A stretch of DNA of 64,000 bases from Macrocybe gigantea. Its lineage: Eukaryota > Basidiomycota > Agaricomycetes > Agaricales > Callistosporiaceae. Within the stretch, counting starts at the first letter, position 1. Each line of letters starts with the position of its first letter. Below the pieces are notes generated by a model. That model worked only from the letters and a program-made list of their open reading frames with translations. It had not been told where the DNA came from and ran no database searches. Shown here piece after piece: positions 55,489 to 64,000 of this stretch. Location of the stretch: NCBI GenBank assembly GCA_011319805.1, contig SJRY01000308.1, positions 87,501 through 151,500 on the forward strand, read 5' to 3'. A program made the translations under genes and the position numbers.

Positions 55489-56420
55489 GACGTCCCTTTG
55501 AAATGGAAGTGGACAATACAAGTTGAGGCTCATGAGCTGGCTCGAAGCCTCAACGTTTCTCTGGGGCTTCGTCCCTTTATACCACTGATGGCCTTCGAAA
55601 GGAGGCCGATGATGATATGCACAACACTTGGTTCCAGAATTCTGGGAACAAGAAATATATTGGGGCTTCCACATTTCATTTTCACGAAGCAGGAAAACCA
55701 GACTCCTATGAACGCCCCTCTTGTAAGAGGATGGGCTTCATGAAATTAGTGACAGAAAATGAGCTTTATGCTTGTTGTTCACATCTTGCATGCGGCCATG
55801 CTCCAATCAATGCATATCGGGCATGGTTTAATTTTGTAAAGAGCGATCTATGCTCTTGCGGATGAGGGCCTGAAGACTCCATCTACATTATGACTCAGTG
55901 CCGTAACTGGCACAGGCCAACTGAACGCCAATTCAATGCATTTGTGCATCACTGGTTTATTAAGTACCTGGCAGCTAACAAGGCTGCAGGTGCTTTTATT
56001 CCGGATCCAGGCGGCGGGTGACTGCCATTCTGCAGCGGAGATCGCCCGGGGCAACCTGAACAATCCTAAAGCAGTTGGATCAGCAACCGAAGCGCTGATC
56101 GAGCAGTATGCAAACTGCAAGCTTTGTGACAGCATCCATTATAGGTCCTTTTGGACCTTTTACGTGGAATTGACCACAACTGGCCCTTCGGGGCTGGGGG
56201 ACGGGGCTCGAGTGAGTGAGTACGCATGAGCTCGAGTTGTGTAGCTTGAGCACAGGCACAAGAGAGCAGGGCAGTGCAGCCCTCTATGTATCTCCCTTCA
56301 GTCTGTTTTATCTCAGACTAGTCATATTTATAGTAGATACCCTGGTGTATTTATGAGCGGACTGCCACCGTGCACCGCTATATAAATTGCTGATTTAAAA
56401 AAAAAAAAAAAAAAAAAAAA
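55489..56420 (+). mobile_element. LINE 3' half of the W3 composite, with poly(A)
   Basis: Starts in RNase H (PLKWKWTIQVEAHELARSLN), continues through the C-terminal Cys/His region (CSCG; TQCRNWH) and 3' UTR, and ends in poly(A) at 56398-56420, followed by the right target duplication. Confidence 0.93.
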
Positions 56421-56436
56421 GAAGTATGGTACATCA
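56421..56436 (+). repeat. Target-site duplication of composite W3-LINE, right
   Basis: Second copy of gaagtatggtacatca; the interrupted LINE ORF1 resumes here and runs to about 56509. Confidence 0.95.
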
Positions 56437-56509
56437 AGCAGTTTCACATAGGAAACGCTTGTAGGAATAGCGAGCTCGACAGTAGAACCAGCCGGAGCAC
56501 ACCGGAGGC

Positions 56510-58485
56510 TTTGATGCACCAAACCCTATTATGCAAGCAGCTCCCTCTACTCCTGATCCAGATCCTACCCCTCCACAAAGTCCAAATCTTCGTCCTAGAA
56601 CGCCTCCTACTATTCACCAGGATGATAACCTGCCCCACACACCTCCTGTTAGACACAGAGTCCCAACTCCACCACCTCTTCCTAAAACTCCGCCCATTGC
56701 TGTCAGGAAACCAGTCAGAAATGTCAAACCACCTGGTAATTGGTGGGTCATCAGACCTGCTCCTCCACCAGTTTGAGATGATTCTGATTCAGAAGACTCA
56801 ATTCATGAGGATCCTGATTCTAATCCTGATGAAGAGGCTGGTTTTGTGGATGTCCAATTTGCTGGTCTAGCTGAAGGTGCAAATCTGAGCACTTACAAGC
56901 AAGCTATGCAATGTCCGGATGCTCACAAGTGGCAGGAAGCGTGTAATAAAGAGATTATGTCACTTATGGGACATGGGACATGGGAGATTGTGGACTTGCC
57001 TCCAGAAAAGAAGGCTATTAGTTGTAGATGGGTTTTCAAGGTTAAATGCAATGCAGATGGCTCGATTGAGCACTACAAAGCTCGATGTGTTGCTAAAGGT
57101 TTCAGTCAAAGACCTGGCATTGACTATACTGAAGTCTTTGCCCCCACATTTCACCCTGCTGCCTTGAGACTTATTCTAGCCATGGCTGGTATTGAGGACA
57201 TGGAACTTCATTCTGTGGATGTTACCTCTGCCTTTCCTAATGGTGATTTGGAGGAGGAGATTTATATGGTTCAACCAGAGGGGTTTCACCAAGGTGGTCC
57301 AAACCAAGTCTGCAAACTCTACAAATCGCTTTATGGTCTTAAACAGTCTGCCAGACAGTGGAACAAGAAGCTACACTCCGTCTTATTGTCTATGGGATTC
57401 AAATGACTCAAATCTGACCACTCTATCTACCTCTATGTCAAGGGGGAGGTAAAGGTCATTGTTCCCATTTGCGCTATGGGATGGCGGATTGCAACCCTGT
57501 CAAGACACCTATGATGACAGGTCTTAACCTTTCCAAGGCAATGGCACCTCAGACTCCAGAGGAAGCAGACTTTATGAAGAATATCCCCTACCTCAGTGCT
57601 GTTGGATCACTCCAGTACTTAGCCACCATGACTAGACCAGATATAGCAGCTGCTGTGTCATGCCTAGGACGCTTCAACTCGAATCCTGGTCCACAGCATT
57701 GGAATGCAGTCAAGCATTTGCTGAGATACTGCAAAGGGACTTTGGATCTCAAGCTGACATACTCTGGAGATCTTGGTCCAGAGATGTTTACATCATTCTG
57801 TGATGCTTCCCATGGTGATTGCCCGGACTCTGGACATGTTAGATTGTGTGTATTCAGGCACATTGTTGTCTCCACCAATATCAAAGATACCGAAGAACCT
57901 AGACCAAATAGTGTCTTGGGGTAAAGGTATATAGGATTAGGTGGTTGTAAATACAACTTCTAAGTTGATCCATCAGGCCTGATAGCTCAGTGGTAGAGCT
58001 ACTGGTATATGTCCAGGAGGTCCTGGGTTCAATCCCCAGTCAGGACATCTTTTCTGTTTAACAGGACGCTCAACTGGTGGATATGTAACAATCCTTGGTG
58101 GTGGAGCTATTGGATGGTCATCCAAACTGCAGCCTTTTGTCATGCTTTCTACAACTGAAGCGGAGTATATTGCTGCAGTAGAAGCTGGAAAGGAGATCTT
58201 ATGGATGCGCAACATTATGGAGGAGATGGGATACCCTGTGTTGCAACCATCACCACTCAAGATTGACAATCAGTCTGCACTGAGTGTCACAAAGAATCCA
58301 GAGCATCATGGGCGTATGAAACAGCTGGATTTGCGATACTTCTGGCTTAGGGATACAGTGGAGCAGAAGAGGATATGGCCTGAGTTTATTCCAGGAACTG
58401 AACAAGTTGCAGACTTGTTAACCAAACCACTTACTGTACCAAAGGTGGAATTCTGTAGACAGAAAATGGGACTTGTAGGTACATA
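56510..58485 (+). pseudogene. Copia reverse transcriptase and RNase H (plus), 3' part of the copia element
   Basis: A proline-rich linker (TPPTIHQDD, PPPLPKTPP), then RT: AHKWQEACNKEIMSLM, GTWEIVDLPPEKKAISC, WVFKVKCNADGSIEHYKA, DYTEVFAPTFHPAALRLIL, SVDVTSAFPNGDLEEEIYM and LKQSARQWNKKLHS. A deletion of about 190 bp near 57467 removes the catalytic YIDD region. Then TRPDIAAAVSCLGRF and RNase H, split by a 227-bp element (57837-58063), ending with LSTTEAEYIAAVEAGKEILWM and a tail to 58485. No polymerase activity possible as read. Confidence 0.93.
57837..58063 (+). mobile_element. 227-bp TG..CA element with embedded tRNA-like sequence, copy 2
   Basis: Same sequence as copy 1 but one base different (gggtaaagg here, gggtgaagg there). 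It splits copia RNase H cleanly. Flanks are ggaca (57832-57836) and ggacg (58064-58068), a 5-bp duplication with one G/A change at a CpG. tRNA-like part at 57976-58047. Confidence 0.92.
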
Positions 58486-58502
58486 GTTTAGACAGTTCAG
58501 GT

Positions 58503-58511
58503 CAGGGGAGG
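58503..58511 (+). promoter_or_regulatory. Polypurine tract of copia
   Basis: caggggagg just before tgttagaaatgcc. Confidence 0.7.
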
Positions 58512-58914
58512 TGTTAGAAATGCCCCTCCTGTCTGGACTTGTGCATAGGACAGGACCCAGGCCATGCACCTAGCTATGCATACAGCCTATGGCTGTATGC
58601 GCAGCAATGTGCAGCCTGTGGCTGCGTCCGCAGCAATGCACAGCACAAGCTGTGCATGCAGTAATGCGCAGTAAATGGCTGTGTGTGCAGCAGTGCACAG
58701 CCTACAGCTGTGCCTGCAGCAATGCGCAGCCATAGGATGCAGACACAGCCTTCTATACATATATATAGGTATCACAGAGTGCCTTGAAGTCTCCAGTGTT
58801 CTCACTCAGGACTTCTAGGCAAGTACTTGTATATAACTCAATTACTAGTATTCTCACTCAGGACTTCTAGGTTCTAAGGCTCGTCCAGAGTGTTCCCTGT
58901 GCCTAGTTTTAACA
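58512..58914 (+). mobile_element. 3' LTR of the copia element
   Basis: 403 bp, tgttagaaatgcc...gtgcctagttttaaca. Paired with the 5' LTR at 48009-48423; the interior has been replaced by LINE and module sequence. No matching duplication at the outer flanks. Confidence 0.93.
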
Positions 58915-59020
58915 GCCTCTATGATCTTGTAGGGACCATTGAACCTGGGCATCAACTTGGCTATGTGCCCTTCACCCTTCTTTTGATATTCTCTGTAGTG
59001 ATGCTTCATGGTCAGCATTC
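58915..59020 (-). pseudogene. Gypsy integrase C-terminal scrap (GPY/F)
   Basis: Minus strand reads LTMKHHYREYQKKGEGHIAK then MPRFNGPYKIIEA. K..RF.GPY.I is the GPY/F module at the end of chromovirus integrases. It differs from the corresponding parts of A and B, so it comes from another gypsy family. Confidence 0.65.
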
Positions 59021-60773
59021 TCATCCAATTCGGGACTGGGTCCCGTTCTCTCCTGCAGAACTCCGAGAGTTCTTGGAGCCTGGTGGCAACACCTCTGCTC
59101 CAGGACCAGATCATCTGTCCTGGGGCTATATTAAGCAGCTCGTGAAATTCCCTCATCTGGCTGATTTCATCCTGAACATTGCTAATGCATGTTTGGAACT
59201 GGGCCATTGGCCCTCTTACTTTAAGCAGAGCCTGTCGGTGATCATTCCAAAACCTGGCAAATCTGCATATGATACCCCAAAGGCCTTTTGCCTGATTGTG
59301 CTTTTAAATACTCTTGGCAAACTTGTCGAGAAAATGCTAGTGCAGCGTATGCAATACAAAGCGACTAAATTTGCTGTCTTCGACCTGAAGCAGTTCGGTG
59401 GCATCCAGCAGAACTCTATGGAGGATGCAGGTGTCTTCTTAACCCATGTTATCCGGCAAGGCTGGCTAAAGGGTCTCAAGACGAGTATCATCGCTTTTGA
59501 TGTGGCTCAATATTTTCCCTCTCTTAAGCATCGTATGTTGGTGAGGATACTTCAACACAGGGGCTTTGCACGTCAAGTGTCCAAGTTCTTCGAGTCTTAC
59601 CTCATCGGGCATAAAACTTTGTATGCTTGGCATAGTGCTATCTCACCTGAGTTTGATGCCAATGTTGGTGTCGGCCAAGGCTCTGCTCTATCTCCAGTAC
59701 TGTCAGCCTTATACTTGGCACCAGTACTGAAAATATACCAGAAGGTTGATAATATGCTGACTATCATGTCATTTGTAGATGATAGACTGATTATTGCTCA
59801 GTCCAAATCCATCCCAGACAATGTTCCGAAACTTCAGAGGGTGTACGCATCTGTGCACAACCTCTTCACAGACTTCAGTCTTGTTGTCGAATACAACAAA
59901 ACCAAACTGCAGCACTTTTCGCGCAATAGTAAGGATCCCCATCCTTCTATTGACTTGGGTTTTGCCCCATTCATGGGCAACACTCCTTGCAGCCCAAAGA
60001 TGTTTAGAGATACCTTGGGTTCTTCTTGGATGCGTGCCTATCCTTTAAGGAGCACGTCCGTTTCTATGCAATGAAAGTGCTGACTACTGCCAGGGCTTTC
60101 CAGATGTTGGGCAATTCTGTGTGAGGGTTATTCCCCAACAGAAGCGCATTCTTTACCTGTCATGCGCATGTCCCATCACGACATATGGCTGTTTGTTATG
60201 GAACTTCAACAGTATGCGCAATGTTGCACTATTGAAGCAGTTACGCCAGATGCAGCATAAGGCTTGCATCTGGATTAATGGCCAGTTCCGCACCACTCCG
60301 GAGGGTGCAGCTGAAACCATGGCCTGTGTCGAGCCTATTGCCAGGTTCATTAAACGTTTGAAAGTCGGGTCCTCTGCCCGGCTAGCCAACTCCAACTTGA
60401 GGCATGCCCTCAGAGCTTTGACCACCCTGCCTTTGGCGGGTGGTGATCCCTCGAGGTCGAAGAACTTTACCTTCCTCTCAGATAGGCAGCGTACTGCACT
60501 CAAGTCCCCTCTCAAGGATTTGGTGGACCTTAAACCACCTAACTTTTTACCCATGGACTATTTCGCAGATGCGAATAATCCAGGCAGGCAGCTCGTTGAC
60601 CTGTTCAGCAGCCGCCTTGAGATCCATAAGCTTCTTGGCAAAGTCGAAGATTCTGTCAAGGCTTATCATGCATTGCTCGAACAGGCACTCGCTGAGTGCC
60701 AGCTTGAGCCCAACTGTGTATACATGAGTAGTGATGGCGCCGTGCCCACAAAAGCTGATACACTTAGACAGTC
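59021..60773 (+). pseudogene. LINE ORF2, reverse transcriptase and RNase H (plus)
   Basis: Starts at RDWVPFSPAELREFLEPGGN. RT in a frame open to 60074: KPGKSAYDTPKAFCLIVLLN, FDVAQYFPSLKHRMLV, GVGQGSALSPVLSALYLAPV and SFVDDRLIIAQSKS (usual G after VDD is R). After frameshifts near 60000-60120, a 222-residue frame (60121-60789) includes the start of RNase H (VYMSSDGAVPTKAD). It is interrupted at the target site acttagacagtc and continues at 61994. Confidence 0.92.
60762..60773 (+). repeat. Target-site duplication of composite W4-LINE, left
   Basis: acttagacagtc, repeated at 61982-61993 after the poly(A). Confidence 0.9.
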
Positions 60774-61893
60774 TGTAGGGCCCCAGTAGCCCAGTGGTTT
60801 AATCGCCACTAAAGACTGGAGAGGTGGCTGTGCAGCCACTGGAAAGGTTGTGGGTTTGATTCCCACTCATCCCCTGTACCTTGAAAGTAGGGATAGGCAT
60901 GTGACCCATCATTGGTTACAGTCATGTGCTTGGTGACTCAGGTTGGTAATTAACTCTGAGGCAGTACCACAGTCATGTGACCTTCCGTAACTAGGGTGGT
61001 AATCTGGTCACATGATAGGGATGATCGTGGGAGCCCAAAGTGGCAGGTTAGGTGACCCCTGACAGGCTGTGTCTGAAATGGTCATATGATTAATCATATG
61101 ATCAAGTAGGGAGCGAAAGCACAGGGCGTGGTAAGCAGGGGAAGAACTTGAGAACTACCTGACCTATGATGTGCACCCTGTAATGGGGCGTTCCAGAGCA
61201 TGCATGCTTCTGGAAGGTGCCGCACACCCTGTAATAGGGAGTCTCTTTGGACTGCGAGCTTAGGACAGGACACCTCCTACCGGTTAATCTCATGCCCAGT
61301 CTAACCAACTGGATTAGGCTGAGAACCTGGTTGTTAGTCAGCATTGGTAGTGTGGACCCGTCCTTGGGCATACTTGGGGAGTCCCCAGGCCCAGGGGTAG
61401 CCACCACATGATTGTAAAGCACTGCTCAGGTGGGAGCCTGAGACCTCCTTGTGGGCATGCATAACCGGGTTAAGCATGGGTGTAGAACTCCCCAGCCTAG
61501 GCCTTAGGTCTAGGGTGCACACTGGGGCTGGACGCTGGCAAGGCAGAGACCTGAGACATGATTGGGGATCTGCGCCCTCTGGGCATCAGCGAACCACATG
61601 CTCAGGAACAGAAAAATTAAAGTAGGTGGGGCTTACCAATACCCAGCTTGCTGTCAGCTTGGCCTCTTGGTAACTCGATCCCTAGCTGAAATTCGGACCA
61701 TGGCAGACCAGGGCAGTCCCCTGGCTCCAGCCCGAGAGGACTCATCCTCTGCCGGTTCACCTGGATGACTAATCCAGACTTTGAATCCAAGTCGATTCTG
61801 GGGTCTAGACATGGAATTCCACCAGTTAGTCTAGCACCTATCCTGCAAAGGAGACGGTGATAAGGGTCCTCCACTTGGAGGGCCCTAAACTTC
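60774..61893 (+). mobile_element. tRNA-headed module W4, second subfamily
   Basis: About 1.12 kb. Head gggccccagtagcccagtgg (A box TAGCCCAGTGG), hairpin GTGGCT-gtgc-AGCCAC, and a perfect T arm GTGGG-tttgatt-CCCAC with B box GGGTTTGATTCCC. The body has repeated gtcatgtgac motifs. The second half is related to W1-W3 (ggcaaggcagagacct, gggcatcagcgaacca, ctctgccggttcacctgg) and includes the structure at 61557-61600. End ggagggccctaaacttcg, similar to the other modules. LINE 3' UTR follows directly. Confidence 0.85.
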
Positions 61894-61981
61894 GCATATT
61901 TATTGTAGGTACCCTTGTGTATTTACAAGCGGACTGCCATTGAGCACTGCTATATAAATTGTTGATTTAGAAAAAAAAAAA
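61894..61981 (+). mobile_element. LINE 3' tail of the W4 composite, with poly(A)
   Basis: Only the last 75 or so bp of the LINE 3' UTR (catatttattgtaggtaccc, tttacaagcggactgcca, tataaattgttgattt) and poly(A). Module plus LINE tail are one insertion between 12-bp duplications. Confidence 0.9.
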
Positions 61982-61993
61982 ACTTAGACAGTC
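61982..61993 (+). repeat. Target-site duplication of composite W4-LINE, right
   Basis: Second copy of acttagacagtc; LINE RNase H resumes here. Confidence 0.9.
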
Positions 61994-62250
61994 CATGTAT
62001 TCATTCCGGGTTTACCGAGGCAGTACGCTTGTTTTCGAAACTCGTCAGCCTGTCGATAAAGTGACAAGCGATGATTCCGAGCTGATTGGATTGCGTATGT
62101 CAATTCAAAAGGCTATCGCACAAGATGGAGCTACGTCCATCGTATGCTTCCTCGACTCGATGAATGCAATTAATCGCATTGTCAATTGCAACCCTCATTC
62201 TGTGCAGTCACATTCTATTGCACTGTGCACCTCACTGCATGCTTGGTTTC
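61994..62250 (+). pseudogene. LINE RNase H, continuation
   Basis: YSFRVYRGSTLVFETRQPVD, ELIGLRMSIQKAIAQDG, FLDSMNAINRIVNCNPHS. It ends at a junction with an inverted LINE scrap. Confidence 0.9.
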
Positions 62251-62290
62251 CAGATTAACTGGCCTGTCGGATGCCTCATTATAGGATTTC
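62251..62290 (-). mobile_element. LINE scrap (minus)
   Basis: About 40 bp (agattaactggcctgtcgg) matching the LINE linker region on the minus strand (compare 52632-52690). It is the left neighbour of the LTR. Confidence 0.7.
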
Positions 62291-62610
62291 TGTTACAGAC
62301 ATTGCCCAAAGGACCATTCATTTTCTTATCTTATCTTTCCCACACCCCTTATCTCCCCCATCATGCTGCGCAGCGTGCAGCCATCGAGTCATCCCACTTC
62401 CCTAGTCATTCTGAGTCATCCCCTTCCAGTCTTACTCATCCGCAGCCCACAGCATTGCGCAGCCCATGGTCCGTGCTCGAGTACTGTAATGTATATAAGG
62501 ACTCCCAGATGTACCAGTAGCGCTAGGCTTAATATTCCTTTTGCCATCATCTCAAGACCACTCTCGCACTTAGTCTGCCTGAGTCCTTCTGAGATTCGTC
62601 TAGCCTAACA
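62291..62610 (+). mobile_element. 5' LTR of a second element A copy
   Basis: 320 bp, tgttacagacattgcc...gtctagcctaaca, followed by the same self-primer site (atattaagcct, 62613-62623). Confidence 0.95.
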
Positions 62611-63291
62611 AGATATTAAGCCTCGTCGAGACTCGCTCAGACTCACACACACACCACGTCACGCTTTATCAAAGACTTGATCAACATTCGATGACAAGCA
62701 GTCACCGACCCAGTGAGCACTAGCACGAGCGACGAGAGCACTTGGCTCAGAGAAGTAGACCAGACATTGCAGTCCACGCCATTCACAGAGACAGTCCACA
62801 CCACCCGCAGAGACACTAGCAATCCAAACAAATGAAAGAGAGAGCGCACGCCTACACCAAGTAGCGACGACGAAGAACAGGCATTTCTGAGAGAGTTTGC
62901 CTTCACCACCACAGACGAGCCCACTGAGATCCTCAGCAAAGGAGCAGCACAACTCATTGCAGAACTTTTCCTAGAAGGAGAATATGGGATAAGCCCAGAA
63001 GAGCTGTGGTCAGACCAGAATCTTCTTGCCAAAGAAGAGGATGAACCCATCTGCAAGAAAACAAAAGAAGAACGAACACAAGCCTGAGACTTTAGGTGAC
63101 AACAGATCGAGAACTATAATCGCCGAACACAGGAGGAAGACATACTGATACAGAGAGGGCATGACTCACAGAGCATATGACAGAACCAACAAGAATGACA
63201 CCAGAGTCAAGGACATATAGGAATGAAACCGCCAAACCCCTTTAGAGGACCAATCTGCCAAAGCACTGCATAAGGAGAGAATCACACCACC
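62611..63291 (+). other. Leader of the second element A copy
   Basis: Collinear with 11460-12162. The leader ATG at 11505 is ACG here; the 22-bp repeat has two units. Confidence 0.8.
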
Positions 63292-64000
63292 ATGGCGAAA
63301 GTAAGCAACAGCAACTGGGATGAATACTATCGGTGGAGGGAGCGAAAAGGATTACCAAAGACAAACGGACCGACCGCTGCAGAGTGGGCTGATTTTGAAC
63401 AAGCTTGTAGAATCGCAGGAGTCGACCTAGACTGCTGGAAAGAACAGAGAGAGGAGTGAAGACAGAAACAGCTCCAAGAACAGCAAGCCCAAGCACAAGC
63501 ACAGCAGACCCAAGAACAACAGATCCAGGAACAGGAAAGCCAAGACCAAGAGAACGATGAAGAAACCCCCAAAGGATGATGACAGAATACAAGGGAATCA
63601 TCGCCGACCCAAAATTCTTTACAGGAGATCGAACGTCCTTCGATATTTGGTGGAGGAAGATGAAACTTTACATAACTGCACATGGAGACCTCACGGACAC
63701 ACAGAAGATCGGAGCGGTCCTGTCTAGAATGACTGACGGACCCGGAGCGCACTGGGCGTCAAAGAAGATCGACACCACTACCAACCAAAGCACATGGGCT
63801 GACTTCATAACCGAGATAGAGACACGATTCAGCAACGTCATGTCGCCATCACAAGCAGGAAGCAAACTATTCAATATCAGACAAGGGAACCGACCCATCG
63901 ACGAATTTCTGGATGAATTCGTAGACCTCGCAGGGAAAGCAGGAATGACAGGAACAGCCCCTCATTTCCTACTCGAGAAGAGCTTAAACCGAAGGACAGC
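63292..64000 (+). pseudogene. gag of the second element A copy, cut by the window end
   Basis: ATG at 63292 (MAKVSNSNWDEYY) is intact here, unlike at 12163. TGA at 63457-63459 replaces CGA of the first copy (12328-12330). One C is missing in the run near 63566, shifting the frame. The capsid region (FDIWWRKMKLYI, PIDEFLDEFVDL) continues to the window end, where CGA (63990-63992) is kept at the site of a TGA in the first copy. Confidence 0.9.

Overview
The window is a transposon graveyard next to a broken rDNA unit in a filamentous basidiomycete, very probably an Agaricomycete. The 5.8S carries the basidiomycete-type 'ttgcgctccttggtattc' block. The mobile elements are also typical of mushrooms: a Tad1/I-like LINE with RNase H, chromodomain Ty3/gypsy, Ty1/copia, KDZ DNA transposons and a TET/JBP-like dioxygenase remnant. 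I see no intact host protein gene.

Layout. 1-3277: 3' part of 18S, ITS1, 5.8S, ITS2 and the 5' part of 28S, all carrying many C-to-T/G-to-A changes, cut off by a LINE. 3278-6460: LINE pieces, including a 5'-truncated copy with 16-bp target duplications that itself holds a solo gypsy LTR. 6515-9297: remains of KDZ transposons (TTGTAA-rich subterminal repeats, transposase C-terminus on minus, CxC2-type N-terminus on plus) around a TET/JBP-like fragment. 9298-11139: copia protease/integrase, then a LINE endonuclease piece. 11140-29054: chromodomain gypsy element A (320-bp LTRs), interrupted near its 3' end by an 11.4-kb gypsy element B (17097-28465, 1129-bp LTRs, gag-pol on minus) that carries a spliced accessory gene on the opposite strand. 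29055-46136: three long LINE copies in both orientations, broken by solo LTRs, another LINE and a tRNA-headed module. 46137-58914: copia fragments, a copia element with 5' LTR, gag start, pol end and 3' LTR, more LINE, two more tRNA-headed modules, and two copies of a 227-bp TG..CA element with an embedded tRNA-like sequence. 58915-62290: a gypsy integrase scrap and a LINE with a fourth tRNA-headed module. 62291-64000: 5' LTR and gag of a second copy of element A, running off the window.

How the parts fit. One LINE family supplied most of the mass. Its ORF1 stop and ORF2 start overlap as ATGA in all four copies where the junction is present. The tRNA-headed modules (0.94-1.2 kb) are each joined directly to this LINE at a different truncation point, and two of these fusions are bounded as single units by target-site duplications. 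They therefore look like composite retrotransposons made by template switching, comparable to the MINE elements of the rice blast fungus. The three LTR families appear to use three priming modes: self-priming in A, a tRNA 3' end in B, and an initiator-tRNA anticodon-stem fragment in copia.

Almost every coding region is broken. Many of the stops are TGA where CGA is expected, and most differences between B's two LTRs are transitions, largely at CpG. This fits cytosine methylation followed by deamination, or RIP-like mutation, acting on the rDNA copy as well as the transposons.
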